NCBI GenBank assembly: GCA_029721435.1
Contig: CM056577.1
Coordinates: 29,046,719-29,110,718 of the forward strand
Length of the DNA stretch: 64,000 nt
Direction: 5' to 3'
Source of the DNA: Gymnothorax reevesii
Lineage: Eukaryota > Chordata > Actinopteri > Anguilliformes > Muraenidae
Part shown: positions 54,401 through 63,243 of the stretch, in pieces
Position numbering within the stretch: the stretch's first letter is position 1
Layout: every line of letters begins with the position of its first letter
The notes under the pieces: model-generated
What the model was told of the DNA's origin: nothing
Database searches by the model: none
Seen by the model: the letters and a program-made list of their open reading frames with translations, nothing else
Program-made: the position numbers and the translations under genes

Positions 54401-57400
54401 TTAATTTAAGTTCCATTTCTATATTTGGATTTTTCACTGGAAACTGTTCCAGATCTCCTGGTGCAAACACATTTCCATTAATGTAATATTCAACTATCTC
54501 TCTAGCCAGTCTTGCTTTTCGCATGGCTGGTTTTACCTCTGTCAGCTCTAAATGTCTGCAAATTTCTAGCAGGTCTGTCTTTTTAAAAGACTTCAAAACC
54601 CCTACGGTTGGTGATGCCAAGAAATCATCCATTGCTGCTGATCTGTCAATATATTTATATAGGAAAATTCAAAAAACAATTTTACAGTTTGAAATGTTAG
54701 ATTTTCAATAAATTACTCACACAATGGTCTGTTCCGGACTTGAGCCCCCAATTTGTTATGGCCCCAATTTGTTATTACATTTACAACACAAAAGCAACAG
54801 CAACAGCAAGGGATGACAGACACAGTTTTAACAACTTAAACACATTTAATTCACAGACAAAGACTAACACTAACCTACACTACTGACCAAGATTAATTAT
54901 GTACAAAACATAAATATTTACAATCCCTTTTCGGGGGGGGTGGCTTGGTGATGTCCTGGATGATGAAAATCCACAAAAGAAACTACGGGTCATAGTGAGC
55001 ACTTTTGCTTTGCTGATACAATCCACCCCACCTCACAGGTGTGCCACATCAAAATGCTCATCAGACACCATGATTAGTGCACAGGTGTACCTTATACTGC
55101 CCACAATAAAAGGCCACTCTGAAATGTGCATTTTTGTCTCTCAGCAAAATGCCACAGATGGCGCAAGCATTGAGGGAGCGTGCAATTGGCATGCTGACAG
55201 CAGGAATGTCAACCAGATCTGTTGCTCGGGCATTGAATGTTCATTTCTCCACCGTAAGCCGTCTCCAAAGGCGTTTCAGGGAATATGGCAGTACATCCAA
55301 CTGGCCTCACAACCGCAGACCACGTGTAACCACACCAGCCCAGGACCTCCACATCCAGCAGGTTCACCTACAAGATCGTCTGAGACCAGCTACTCAGACA
55401 GCTGCTGAAACAATTGGTTTGCATAACCAAAGAATTTCTGCACACAGTCAGAAACCGTCTCAGGGAAGCTCAATTGCATGCTCGTCGTCCTCATCGGGGT
55501 CTTAACCTGACTCCAGATCGTCGCCGTAACAGACTTGAGTGGGCAAATGCTCACATTCGATGGCGTCTGGCACATTGGAGAGGTGTTCTCTTCACTGATG
55601 AATCTCTGTTTACATTGTTCAGGGCAGATGGCAGACAGCGTGTGTGGCGTCGTGTGGGTGAGCGCTTTGCTGATGTCAATGTTGTGGATCGAGTGGCCCA
55701 TGGTGGTGGTGGGGTTATGGTATGGGCAGGCATCTGTTATGGACGAAGAACACAGGTGCATTTTATTGATGGCATTTTGAATGCACAGAGATACCGTGAT
55801 GAGATCCTGAGGCCCATTGTTGTGCCATACATCCATGAACATCACCTCACGTTTCAGCAAGATAATGCACGGCCCCATGTTGCAAGGATCTGTACACAAT
55901 TCTTGGATGCTGAAAATGTCCCAGTTCTTGCATGGCCAGCATACTCACCGGACATGTCACCCATTGAGCATGTTTGGGATGTGCTTGACCGGCGTATACG
56001 ACAGCGCGTACCAGTTCCCACTAATATCCAGCAACTTCGCACAGCCATTGAAGAGGAGTGGACCAACATTCCACAGGCCACAATTGACAATCTGATAAAC
56101 TCTATGCGAAGATGTGTTGCACTGCATGAGGCAAATGGTGGTCACACCAGATACTGACTGGTTCTGAGTCCCCAGACCCCCAATAAAGCAAAAACTGCAC
56201 ATTTCAGGGTGGCATTTTATTGTGGACAGTCTAAAGTACACCTGTGCACTAATCATGGTGTCTAATGAGCATCTTGACGTGGCACATCTGTGAGGTGGGA
56301 TGGATTGTATCAGCAAAGCAAAAGTGCTCACTATCACACATTTAGACAGATTTGTGAACCATGTTTGAGAGAAATGGTAATATTGTGCATCTGGAATGAA
56401 TTTTAGATCTGTGAGTCCATCTCATGACAAATGGGAGCAAAAACAAGAAGTGTTGCGTTTATATTTTTGTTGAGTGTATTGTGCATATTTGTCTGAAATC
56501 AACTTATGGAAAAAGAAAGGAGAAAGCTTTTTTCCTAGTCAAGCAAGATGAACATGTCAGAGATGCTTTTGTTGAGCTTGGTCATGGCTTTGATTTGAAG
56601 GAGTCCACTTTGACCATGTTGGAAAGGTTTGTGTGTTAACTGTATGGACAAAAGACTCAATGTAAATCAAGCTAGGTACAAGATATTTTACACGGCGACA
56701 GTCTCTGAACAGTCCTTGCCACCAACAAAGGATGCCCTGGCAATTCATTCCAAGCGAGCCATTTATCAAGTGGCAATTCACAGGAGGGCCCTTCAACTGT
56801 TCATTCTTGCACCAGACCCTGGCAATCATGGTTGGGTCATGAGCAAAGATGAACAAACAGTGAATGACCCAACCGTCTGCACCTGAAACCATGCTAGAGC
56901 TTGCCACTTGCAGTTGCAAAGCTGGGGAATCTTCGAAGGGTCGATGTTCTTGTCAGAAGGCTGAACTGAAATGCACAGACCTGTGCAAATGTACTAATTG
57001 TGAGAACAGGGTTGCAACTGCTGGTGAGGATGATATTGTTCATGACCTACAAGACGACTGTGAGGATGATGATTGAGTTTCCTCTTGAATGGAATTCTAG
57101 GTAACGTAACTCCTCTTTGGCTTTGAAGTCAGGGTATTCCATCTTTCACTGTTTATATATTGAAGTAGGAAGGTTGTCTTTTAGCATTTCTATGTCCAGA
57201 ATTCCAGTAAATGATGTTCTGCTTGTATCCTTGAAGTTCCAAATGTTGGTGTTAAACTATAGTTTTTTCTCTGCAGTATTGGAGTCGGGTGTCTAAGGTC
57301 ACCACTAGTATTGGGGTGTTTTAAATGTTGAGGTTTATAGACTATATTGAAAATATATATGTTGTGCCTGAAACGGTAATTGGCAATTTGTTCATAATGT

Positions 57401-57862
57401 GGATTGGTAAGGTTCAACATTACTTCTAAAGCAGCAAATTTCCTGCTCAAATCCAGAGTCACATCCAATGTCTACAGCCTGGAATATCACCCAAAACCTA
57501 GCTTGTGGGTATTCGTTGAAGACCTCTCACCAAGAGATTACCATTGAATACCCACAAGCTAGGTTTTGGGTGATTTTTCATAATTTTTCAGATATTTAAC
57601 TCGTGCCTTTGTTGCCAATGCACCACTCGGGATCTATTAAGGGTTAAGTGTCAAGCCTGGGTTCACTCAATTAAAGTACTTCTAAACACTAAAAACACAA
57701 AATTGTGTCAACTGAAAAAAGCTCAGAATGGAATTTGATTTTAATCAAATTTAATAAGTTTGTTACCGTGAAAGCCGTACATTATTGGTGAAAAATGTGA
57801 AAAAAATGTGAAATCTCAGAAACTATACCATATTTTCTTGTAATTCTTTTTTTGTTTTGAAG

Positions 57863-57913
<51 letters not shown>

Positions 57914-60900
57914 CAACTATACAATGACATACTCATTTTGGGTATATTCATGTGAAAATATTTTGAAAAATAATTTGGTCATAGGATTTTAGAAATGGGT
58001 GGCAGAACTTGCCTGGCAGATGGATCATAAATATACCATGTATCTACCTACCCAAAAATGGCTAGGTCATTGTATAGAACATAATAAACTGATGCTATGG
58101 TGAAAATTTCAGAGCAGTACCTTGAAAAATGGATTTTATGCCCGCCACAAGCCTGATAAACTATGAAATTTTGCAATGCAAGAATTTTTTCACTATTTTT
58201 TTTTTTTTTTTTTTTTTTGCGAAACGAATGCACTGGAGGCGTTCAAATGATAAAAATCCACTTAAAAGATAGTTTTTTGTTTTTTTTTTGGTCTTAAAAC
58301 ACCTTTTATGAATGTTTTCAAAGACTTAACGAAATGAAGAAAAAAATATTTTTTTCAGGTCTGAACCTCACCCCTTTAAAAAAAAAAAAAAAAGAATAAA
58401 TGGAATTTAAAAAAAAAAGTGTTTTATTGGGAGTCAGAATATCTCACAGTACTGACGCCATATCAAGGAAAGGTAGGTTATAAGGAGATGGTGCCATTAT
58501 AGACTTCAGTTGTCCAAGACTTGAGTCCTGTAACTAATCTGGTTTGGATTTTAAGGGGTTAAATTTTAGATGAAGACTGAAGCCAGGTGCTTGAAAATCA
58601 CCTTGTGTGTGTGGAAACCCCTTTCCTTTGATATCCTGGAACTAGAAGACTGCTGGACTTCTGAAATTTCTGCAACACATCAACATTAGCAAGTAATGGA
58701 GTAACCAGGTTAACAAATTTCAGTTTTTATAGGGTTAATTCTGACAAACCAGAAGAGTCGCGCCTGTGGAAATCTTTACGCCTGTTAGAAGTTCCACTGT
58801 CTGAAGATCTCGTTAATGTCCAGTTTCTAGGTTGTCTGGTTATGGCACTATGAAGCTGCAAAAACCCCTTCTGAGACGATGCTGCACGGATTTTAGTCAC
58901 AAATTGGCAAAAAGTGCATTTTTAAAATATTCAAAATCATAAATTGCCTGAGAGAAATGCTTCTCAATCAAGAACCCCAGCTAGTGTTCCTAGAAGTGTA
59001 AGAACTCTGATTTATAACTTCCTTGGACAATGGCAAGCCTGAGAAAATTCCCTTCAGAAGGCCCTCCCACAGCAGTTTTACAAAATAAACTCGATTTTAC
59101 AGTTTTGATTACGCAGAGGTTACTCATTAGAAATGTGCAGCTCTTTCAAAATTCGTAAGTACCAAGAGCTAGGAGGAAAAGAAGCCCTAATGCATTATTT
59201 TACAGTTTTGAAGTATCAGGCGTCCCAATATTGCTTCAGAGCGAAAAATGGCACTTTTTGCCCAACTTTAGTGGGTTTGCGAGGCTCGTGACAAAATACT
59301 GCTTGACATCACGTGGAGAACTTTTAACCCAAGATCCAGATGGTCCTTGCCTACAAAAATCTGTAGAGAAAAAATAGTCCCCCTGATGTGGGTACGAAGC
59401 ACATTTTCTAGGCATCCTGTGGTTTTCAGCTGATGGCCTATTGGGGCCAGTTTCACAGACTGAGATAAAGCCTTTTCTGTTTAATGGAGACTCTCCAATT
59501 TATATAACTTAATTTAGTCCAGGACTAGGCTTAATTCATGTTTGTGAAACCTGCCCCAAGTGCCTAATACTGCATATATCGTAGTTATGAATCCGTTTAA
59601 ATCTTTGTTCAAATTTTGTGTTCCATTATGTTTATTCCTAGGTGCCATATATATGCATTTTGAATGTTCTTCAGGAACAATTTAATAAATTAAATTAATA
59701 AATTAAAGGGACAACTTGGGATTATGAAATTCCTCTGTCACTTCGGTAAAAGAATATCAGTGAATGTTATTGTGCTTGTAAATGGAATGCATGACAGTTA
59801 ATGACCGCCTTCAATTATGAAGTTTCAAATCTATCTAGACGGTCAGTTTGCGGCCGGACGAGCACAGGCAACAAGGGCCGAAAGTGTTCGGACGGTGACG
59901 CTATGGCTGCTATTCTTGAGTATTTTGCACTGCATGGATGCAATTAACCCTTTGTGCAGAAGCCAAATCTGGCTTTTAGGTGTTACCTGATTTAGGGCTT
60001 TATAATTCTAGATTGCAGCTTCACAGACAGAAAAACCTTGGCTCAATTGAGTCTAAACACTTAAAGCATTTAGACTCTCATCGTATTTCAGTTTATTTTC
60101 ATGATTTTGGTGGAGAACAGGGGCTGCCAACATAAAAAATCTTCATGAGAATTCACCATTGAAATGGCAAAAAAAAAAAAAAAAACTGACAAATGGAAAA
60201 ACTGCTGGGGCTTAAATCTATATATTTCTGGGATCATAAACTTTTTGAACATTACATTCTAGATTACCCGCTTGCTATGGGCCAAATTGGACAGCTATCC
60301 AGGTGTCTCCCTAAAGTCTGAGATCCATCAAAATGGTTCACTGTCAAATCATACATTAATCATATATTTAACACAAATTAACTTTTGGGGCATGAAATTC
60401 AGCATGAACTAATGATTTTCTGGTTGAGTTTAACATGAATTTATCAATATCAGTGCAGTTGAACATCATTGGTCACCCGTAACCTCTCCAAACACGAAAC
60501 ATGCCTTTTCTCCATAAATGGACAATATTGTCCATTTTTCTTCGAAGTCTGCCAAGCATTAAAATGCTGATTAAACAGCTATAACATTCACGCTGCAATG
60601 AAAGCTAACCGCTCTCACATCCGAGCTCATAACCTTACACCTTATAAGGGTAAAAACTCACTAAGTAATATCTGAATTCTGAAATGCACCTTATTTTAAC
60701 AGAACAGAATTGTCACTTTCAGGAAAAATCAAATGACATATGCCTGCATATTCAACAGAATGGTGTAATGAACGCACCGAGGGATCTACCGCCGTGCATG
60801 GGCTGCATGCATTTGGAGAAATGAAAACCTCGGCATTCGATGTCCTAACGTGGTATAAATTCTACAACAAAAAGCCATATTGAGCAAAATGCAAACAGAG

Positions 60901-63243
60901 TAGAAGTATAACCTGTTTTCTTCATTGATGCCCTCCTCCAGAGACGGATGTATCGGGTAGAAGGAACCCTCCAGTGCTGTTTCATTCGGAATAATTCCCA
61001 TTGACTGCGTCCATACAACATGTATCTCATAAATGAAACTGAACACTTCAGGCCGGTTTCCAGTGTCTTTGTTTCTTTATTGCATCATTTTCAGCTGCGC
61101 AACCGTGGCCAACATTCGAAGAACACATCCGACCTTACTTTTACGCTTAGCTTTGTATCCTATTCTTATTGTCCGATCAATGTATTTCAGTTATTGAGGA
61201 AAGTTTAAACACTCGGGAATTAGAAACGAGTCTATCAATACATTGTTACCGGGGAAGCTTCACGAGGGCGTGAACTATACCTTTAGGGTTACGCAGATGA
61301 ATCTGAGTATATAATTGAGTGTTTGGCTATCGACACCAGTACTTGGGTGGATAGAAGGGAGTGCTGAATTTGTCAATGGAGGAATATACGTGTTAATCCA
61401 TGGGAGGGAACTACGCAAATTTTGTGTGTGATTTTAATTGACCATAGAATGTGAGAGAATCAATACTATGTCGAATTTTTTGCTTCACAAAACGTATTTT
61501 TTTTAACCACTAATTGGAATACTGTTGGCTCACTGTAGCTAAAATGGTTGCTACAGAGCAAAGTTTTTTTCTTTTAAAGTTTTTTTCTGTCGCAAGTGAT
61601 AATTAAACTACTGGATCGATACTATGGGCAAGGATATTGACCAGTTTGCACATCAGGTTAGCTGTGGAGTTTAATTCATACTACTCCTGAAAAACAGGGA
61701 TTGGAGGGAACTTCTCCGTACTCTAAATCGCGTTTCAGCTCTGCCTGCTTGTGAATATTCAATAGCTGATCCGGGGGTGCCATCTCGAGTATTGTAACTA
61801 AGTGTTAAAATTTGCATATCTATAGACGCGAGCGTCTACTTTTGCAGAAAGGGGTTAAATATGAAAGCAGACAGTGCAGGGTTTTTTGGTGAAAACAAAA
61901 ATCCTGTCACTGTCCGAATACTTTCGGTCCTCATCATATTGAGGAGGAATCTTCCGGTGTTTTTGCACCGGAAACAGTCAGGCCAACTGACGTGGTTGAT
62001 GATGAGCGCTTTTCTTTGCCAGTGACGAGAAGGAGGAAGAGGAGTATGAGAAGGAGGAGGTGGGCGAGGATGGAGAGACCATCATGGTTAGTGGGGACAG
62101 AATGTCCGGCCCGTGGAACAAGTCCGGAGCTGCGCCTGTAGCTGCACCAGTGGGTGAGTTGGGTGGAGCTTGTACATTTCGGTATGGAAATGCCATGAGC
62201 ACCGTTTACCTTGAGGACATGCGGGGGGCCCGAGCCACTCAGCTTTTACCGATGGCTGTAACGCAAACTAACCAAGACTCCCTTTAACCCTTAGAGCACT
62301 GAATGCAGCTGTTGTTGCTCAATGATTTAAGATTTCTAAATCAAAGCAGTGAAAAACCTATTGTGCGGCAACTTGTTTGAGTTGCCGTATGATAGGTTTT
62401 CAACAGCACAAGATCATGATTTTTTATTATTTTTTTAAAAGATTTCAGTGTTCTAAGGTCTTACAGAAAACTTGGAGGAAAAAAACTAGACTTCTTTTCA
62501 TATTCCAAAGATGTGATTGGTTAAATTAAGAATAGTCACCAAGTGGGATTTTGTGGCAGTTGCATGCGAGTGCCTTTTGGAACTCTTGGGAGTGATGGGG
62601 TTAAAGAATGTAAGAAAAGAACGAATGCACTGGAGTTTTCTTAGGTTTGTTTACAAGCCCATTTCCAGACTAGTTGGGATGCTGTGTAAAATGTAAATAA
62701 AAGAGAATGCAATTATTTGTACATCATTTTAACCATATATTTATTTGAAAATGGTTCAAAGTCATATATCAGATGTTGAAACTGAGAAATGTGTTTTTTG
62801 TAAAATGTTCTAATTTTGAATTTGATGTCAGCAGTGTGTTTCAGAAGAGCTGGGACGAGGGCAACAAAGGATTGGAAATGTTTTCTAAAATAAAAACAAA
62901 ATTCACCTGGTGGAACATCTAACAGCTAATTAGATTAATTGGCAATGAGGCAGTGACATCATTGGGTATAAAAAGAGCATCTCTGCACTGACAGTAGCCC
63001 AGCACCCCCCCTTTCCCTACATTTGAAACTGCAGTTACCAATGAGGCGTTAGGCTAATGTGTGTGCTCTTCTGCCACCAGTGGAAGTGGAGGTTCCAGAG
63101 CCCAAGCCAGCAGGAGTGTACCGGCCCCCGGGGGCTCGACTTAGCACCGCGAAGAGGGGCCCTGCCCAGGGGCCTCCAGAGATTTACAGCGACGCCCAAT
63201 TCCCCTCGCTTTCATCGACGGCCAAACATATTGAGACGCGGAG
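36250..63243 (+). CDS. cdv3: CDV3 homolog (TPP36), 3' partial
   Basis: Four exons give 188 residues plus two bases of a split codon; the last exon lies beyond the window. The N-terminus has SLDDFFAKRDKKKKK, the family hallmark, then a Lys/Glu-rich stretch. Exon 2 encodes EEWKEFEQKEVDYSGLRVQA, exon 3 an acidic segment with SGPWNKS, exon 4 GVYRPPGARLSTAKR and GPPEIYSDAQFPSLSSTAKH. These blocks appear in the same order in mammalian CDV3, a soluble, low-complexity protein reported as tyrosine-phosphorylated, whose molecular role is unclear. The Ala/Gly-rich insert I recall in the human N-terminus is absent. Introns 1 and 2 are 10.4 and 15.1 kb and heavily loaded with transposons, yet all splice sites and phases are intact. 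Confidence 0.95.
36688..36845. mobile_element. Short CpG-rich MITE (hAT-like)
   Basis: Near-perfect inverted ends: TTTCACACCGGACGCGAAAC on the left (from 36690) and GTTTCGCGTCCAGTGTGAAAA on the right apart from single mismatches. The centre has overlapping TTCGCGT/ACGCG palindromes. About 158 bp; the superfamily is a guess. Confidence 0.65.
39674..39900 (+). mobile_element. tRNA-derived SINE
   Basis: The head has an A-box-like TAGGATAGTGGTTAG and a B-box-like GCAGTTCAAGCC, followed by ggcccttgagcgaggccctg, a phrase typical of fish SINEs and related retroposons. Diverged; end approximate. Confidence 0.5.
40377..40639 (+). repeat. Dispersed CTAGTT-ended repeat, member 3
   Basis: Has agtcggaagatgctatggtt at the start, ggacgtccaatatggctgcc in the middle and gagttatctagttt at the end. 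Confidence 0.55.
42861..43706 (+). pseudogene. Harbinger Myb-like DNA-binding protein, remnant
   Basis: The first exon (to about 43057) contains EEVKKKCFDLKSDPKKK and TGGGTADTPNLSELDQPIG, matching the Myb/SANT-like accessory protein of fish Harbinger elements. The second part, after acceptor TTTACAG (43512), carries PRQISEAVSENQERIADTLN and a stop at 43704-43706. The N-terminal Myb helices are frameshifted or lost. Confidence 0.6.
43103..43345 (+). repeat. Dispersed CTAGTT-ended repeat, member 4
   Basis: ccctcgaacgaaggtcggag ... ctatggatttggcctcgtca ... gtgctctagttt; nested inside the Harbinger remnant, hence younger than it. Confidence 0.6.
43844..43999 (-). pseudogene. Harbinger transposase, last-exon fragment
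   Basis: The minus strand reads VCRMIMAGCVPHNIAMK..., corresponding to the conserved C-terminal 'CxVLHNIA' signature of HARBI1-type transposases, with a splice acceptor ccattacag just upstream and a stop at 43844. The catalytic DDE part is absent, so only the last exon survives. Confidence 0.6.
45597..45940 (+). mobile_element. Possible mariner-type end fragment
   Basis: Begins after a TA (45595-45596) with CTCAACAAAAAAGTTAAGGA, close to the terminus CTCAACAAAAATAT of the mariner ending at 56476. No matching right end is seen. Confidence 0.35.
46807..46883 (+). CDS. cdv3: cdv3 exon 2
   Basis: 77 bases, acceptor TGCTGTAG, donor GTAAGA. Encodes EDEEWKEFEQKEVDYSGLRV, the most conserved CDV3 block; leaves in phase 2. 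Confidence 0.95.
49249..49731 (-). repeat. 3' LTR of the Gmr1-like element
   Basis: On + it reads TGTTATGG...TTAACATCACA (TG...CA), 483 bp. Its first 232 bases match the right copy except for one extra G in a G-run (49428-49436). The inner boundary is set by the terminal CA, followed on the minus strand by a short purine tract ggaattgagg. Confidence 0.75.
49869..51445 (-). pseudogene. Gmr1-like reverse transcriptase / RNase H, frameshifted
   Basis: The N-terminal frame (51445-50660) carries RT motifs: STRFCTDYRKVNA, FLTKIDLLKGYWCVPL and LPFGMKNAPATFQRM. The frame changes near 50685, just before the YIDD catalytic box, which is present in another frame at about 50662-50673. The second frame (50612-49869) has the connection domain and RNase H: IALDASD, TIEKELLALV and YTDHNPLMFL give the acidic residues D, E, D. 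It ends in DCLSRV and a stop. No integrase follows, confirming the domain order. Confidence 0.88.
51426..53120 (-). pseudogene. Gmr1-like integrase, active-site residue replaced
   Basis: The reading frame begins in the second half of the protease. Integrase motifs follow: zinc-binding HHCC (GGHLGVNKTVDKIMKHFFW, then CKTCHTC), core VDCVGPLPKT with the first Asp, SHQGSNF where the second catalytic Asp should be (SDQG in relatives; codon 52035-52037 encodes His), and ESQGALERFHS with the Glu. A GPY/F-type module (RFHGPYEIL) ends the domain. The frame shifts about 51435 into the reverse-transcriptase frame. A long acidic linker separates protease and integrase. Confidence 0.88.
52035..52037 (-). 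other. Integrase catalytic Asp codon changed to His
   Basis: The minus-strand codon is CAC within the block reading IQSHQGSNF; related integrases have GAC/GAT here. One G-to-C change explains it. This alone should abolish strand transfer. Confidence 0.8.
53110..54632 (-). pseudogene. Gmr1-like gag and protease start, frameshifted
   Basis: Starts with MDDFLASPTVGVLKSFKKTD, continues into a highly charged heptad-like region (EKQREFELEKF units) that should form a coiled coil, and changes frame near 54300 in a homopolymer-rich stretch. The capsid-like part (PPFSEKDVDNYFQCFEKVA) is followed by a CCHC zinc knuckle CSYCKKSGHVTTNC and, near 53185, the protease active site DTGAS. The frame breaks again near 53115 inside the protease. 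Confidence 0.8.
54734..54750 (-). other. Primer-binding site of the Gmr1-like element
   Basis: The minus strand reads TGGGGGCTCAAGTCCGG three bases after the LTR. Its first nine bases equal the start of the well-known tRNA-Pro primer site; the rest diverges, so the primer identity is tentative. Confidence 0.5.
54754..54984 (-). repeat. 5' LTR, outer half missing
   Basis: 231 bases essentially identical to 49249-49480. At 54985 the LTR stops and mariner inverted-repeat sequence starts; about 250 bases of the LTR are absent on either side of the mariner. Confidence 0.85.
54985..56476 (+). mobile_element. Tc1/mariner element, left end truncated
   Basis: Inner parts of the long inverted repeats face each other: 54990-55138 (agtgagcacttttgctttgc...) and 56190-56338. 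The right end is complete (...ATATTTTTGTTGAGTG, then TA at 56477-56478), but the left repeat lacks its outer ~140 bases where it meets the LTR. Carries a nearly intact transposase. Confidence 0.85.
55149..56157 (+). pseudogene. Tc1/mariner transposase with one frameshift
   Basis: Begins MPQMAQALRERAIGMLTAG with a paired-type helix-turn-helix domain (STRSVARALNVHFSTVSRLQ). A single-base frame change near 55440-55450 separates it from the catalytic half, which has LFTDESLF (D1), QQDNARPH (D2) and YSPDMSPIEHVWD (E, spacing of a DD34E type) and ends HTRY stop. All three acidic residues are kept, so decay is recent. Confidence 0.88.
56505..57076 (+). pseudogene. Cys-rich CXC-like protein fragment (uncharacterised family)
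   Basis: Three successive frames encode one protein-like track: VELGHGFDLKESTLTMLERF, then NQARYKIFYTATVSEQSLPP ... HRRALQ...APDPGNHGWV, then MLELATCSCKAG followed by a cysteine array CxC-x9-CxC-x6-C-x3-C-x-C-x2-C and an acidic end DDCEDDD with stop. Frame changes lie near 56635 and 56880. The array resembles the tesmin/TSO1 CXC domain. I recall similar uncharacterised proteins, multi-copy in fish and cnidarians, but cannot name the family. Probably a mobile-element or processed remnant. Confidence 0.55.
57486..57574. repeat. Perfect inverted repeat, 29-bp arms, 31-bp loop
   Basis: The left arm 57486-57514 (starting ATCACCCAAAACCTAGC) is the exact reverse complement of 57546-57574. Flanks are unrelated. 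It may be a template-switch product or a foldback element; a hairpin RNA is possible but unsupported. Confidence 0.9.
57863..57910. repeat. (AT)n microsatellite
   Basis: Uninterrupted AT dinucleotides, self-complementary. Confidence 0.97.
59948..61854 (+). mobile_element. TTAA-flanked (piggyBac-type) element, copy C, complete ends
   Basis: Exact TTAA on both sides (59944-59947, 61855-61858), ends CCCTTTGTGCAGAAGCC and ...TTTTGCAGAAAGGGG. A palindrome TAGACGCGAGCGTCTA lies 10-15 bases inside the right end. 1907 bp, collinear with copy B in reverse orientation. No transposase; the shared open frame at 61030-60845 (minus) is shorter than in copy B. Confidence 0.85.
62023..62153 (+). CDS. cdv3: cdv3 exon 3
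   Basis: 131 bases, acceptor TTTGCCAG, donor GTGAGT. Encodes an acidic KEEEEYEKEEVGEDGE segment and MSGPWNKSG, then Ala/Pro-rich sequence; leaves in phase 1. Confidence 0.92.
62288..62600. mobile_element. Probable TTAA-flanked MITE
   Basis: TTAA at 62284-62287 and 62601-62604 with CCCTTAGAG... and ...GATGGGG just inside. The interior contains an inverted repeat AAACCTATTGTGCGGCAAC / GTTGCCGTATGATAGGTTT (about 62348-62400). The ends match each other only over the first few bases. Confidence 0.45.
62654..62995. mobile_element. Tc1/mariner terminal fragment
   Basis: After a TA it starts CAAGCCCATTTCCAGACTAG, then ttgggatgctgtgtaaaatg and tgttgaaactgagaaa, ending in a tataaaaagagcatctctgc region. 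This is the left inverted repeat and 5' leader of a mariner family related to that at 5803; the transposase part is missing. Confidence 0.65.
63081..63243 (+). CDS. cdv3: cdv3 exon 4
   Basis: 163 bases, acceptor CCACCAG, donor GTGAGT. Encodes AGVYRPPGARLSTAKR and PPEIYSDAQFPSLSSTAKH, the signature C-terminal blocks; leaves in phase 2 toward an exon outside the window. Confidence 0.95.

Larger units (their letters stand above)
49249..54984 (-). mobile_element. Gmr1-like Ty3/gypsy LTR retrotransposon, defective
   Basis: Full-length minus-strand element: LTR, primer-binding site, gag, protease, integrase, reverse transcriptase, RNase H, LTR. Integrase precedes reverse transcriptase, the reverse of ordinary Ty3/gypsy and the hallmark of the Gmr1 group first described in cod. 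The coding region is broken by at least four frame changes and an integrase active-site substitution. The outer half of the right LTR is lost at the junction with a mariner. No envelope gene is seen. Confidence 0.88.
46884..62022. other. cdv3 intron 2
   Basis: 15.1 kb, mostly transposon: Gmr1-like element (49249-54984), fused mariner (54985-56476), CXC-like pseudogene (56505-57076), inverted repeat (57486-57574), AT tract and TTAA element copy C (59948-61854). 47868-49240 starts with TTAAAGGGGACCTA, a beginning seen in many fish repeats, but no second end was found. 57915-59940 has homopolymer runs and nothing recognisable. Confidence 0.65.
62154..63080. other. cdv3 intron 3
   Basis: Holds a probable TTAA MITE (62288-62600) and a truncated mariner end (62654-62995), leaving little unique sequence before the acceptor CTGCCACCAG. 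Confidence 0.8.
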
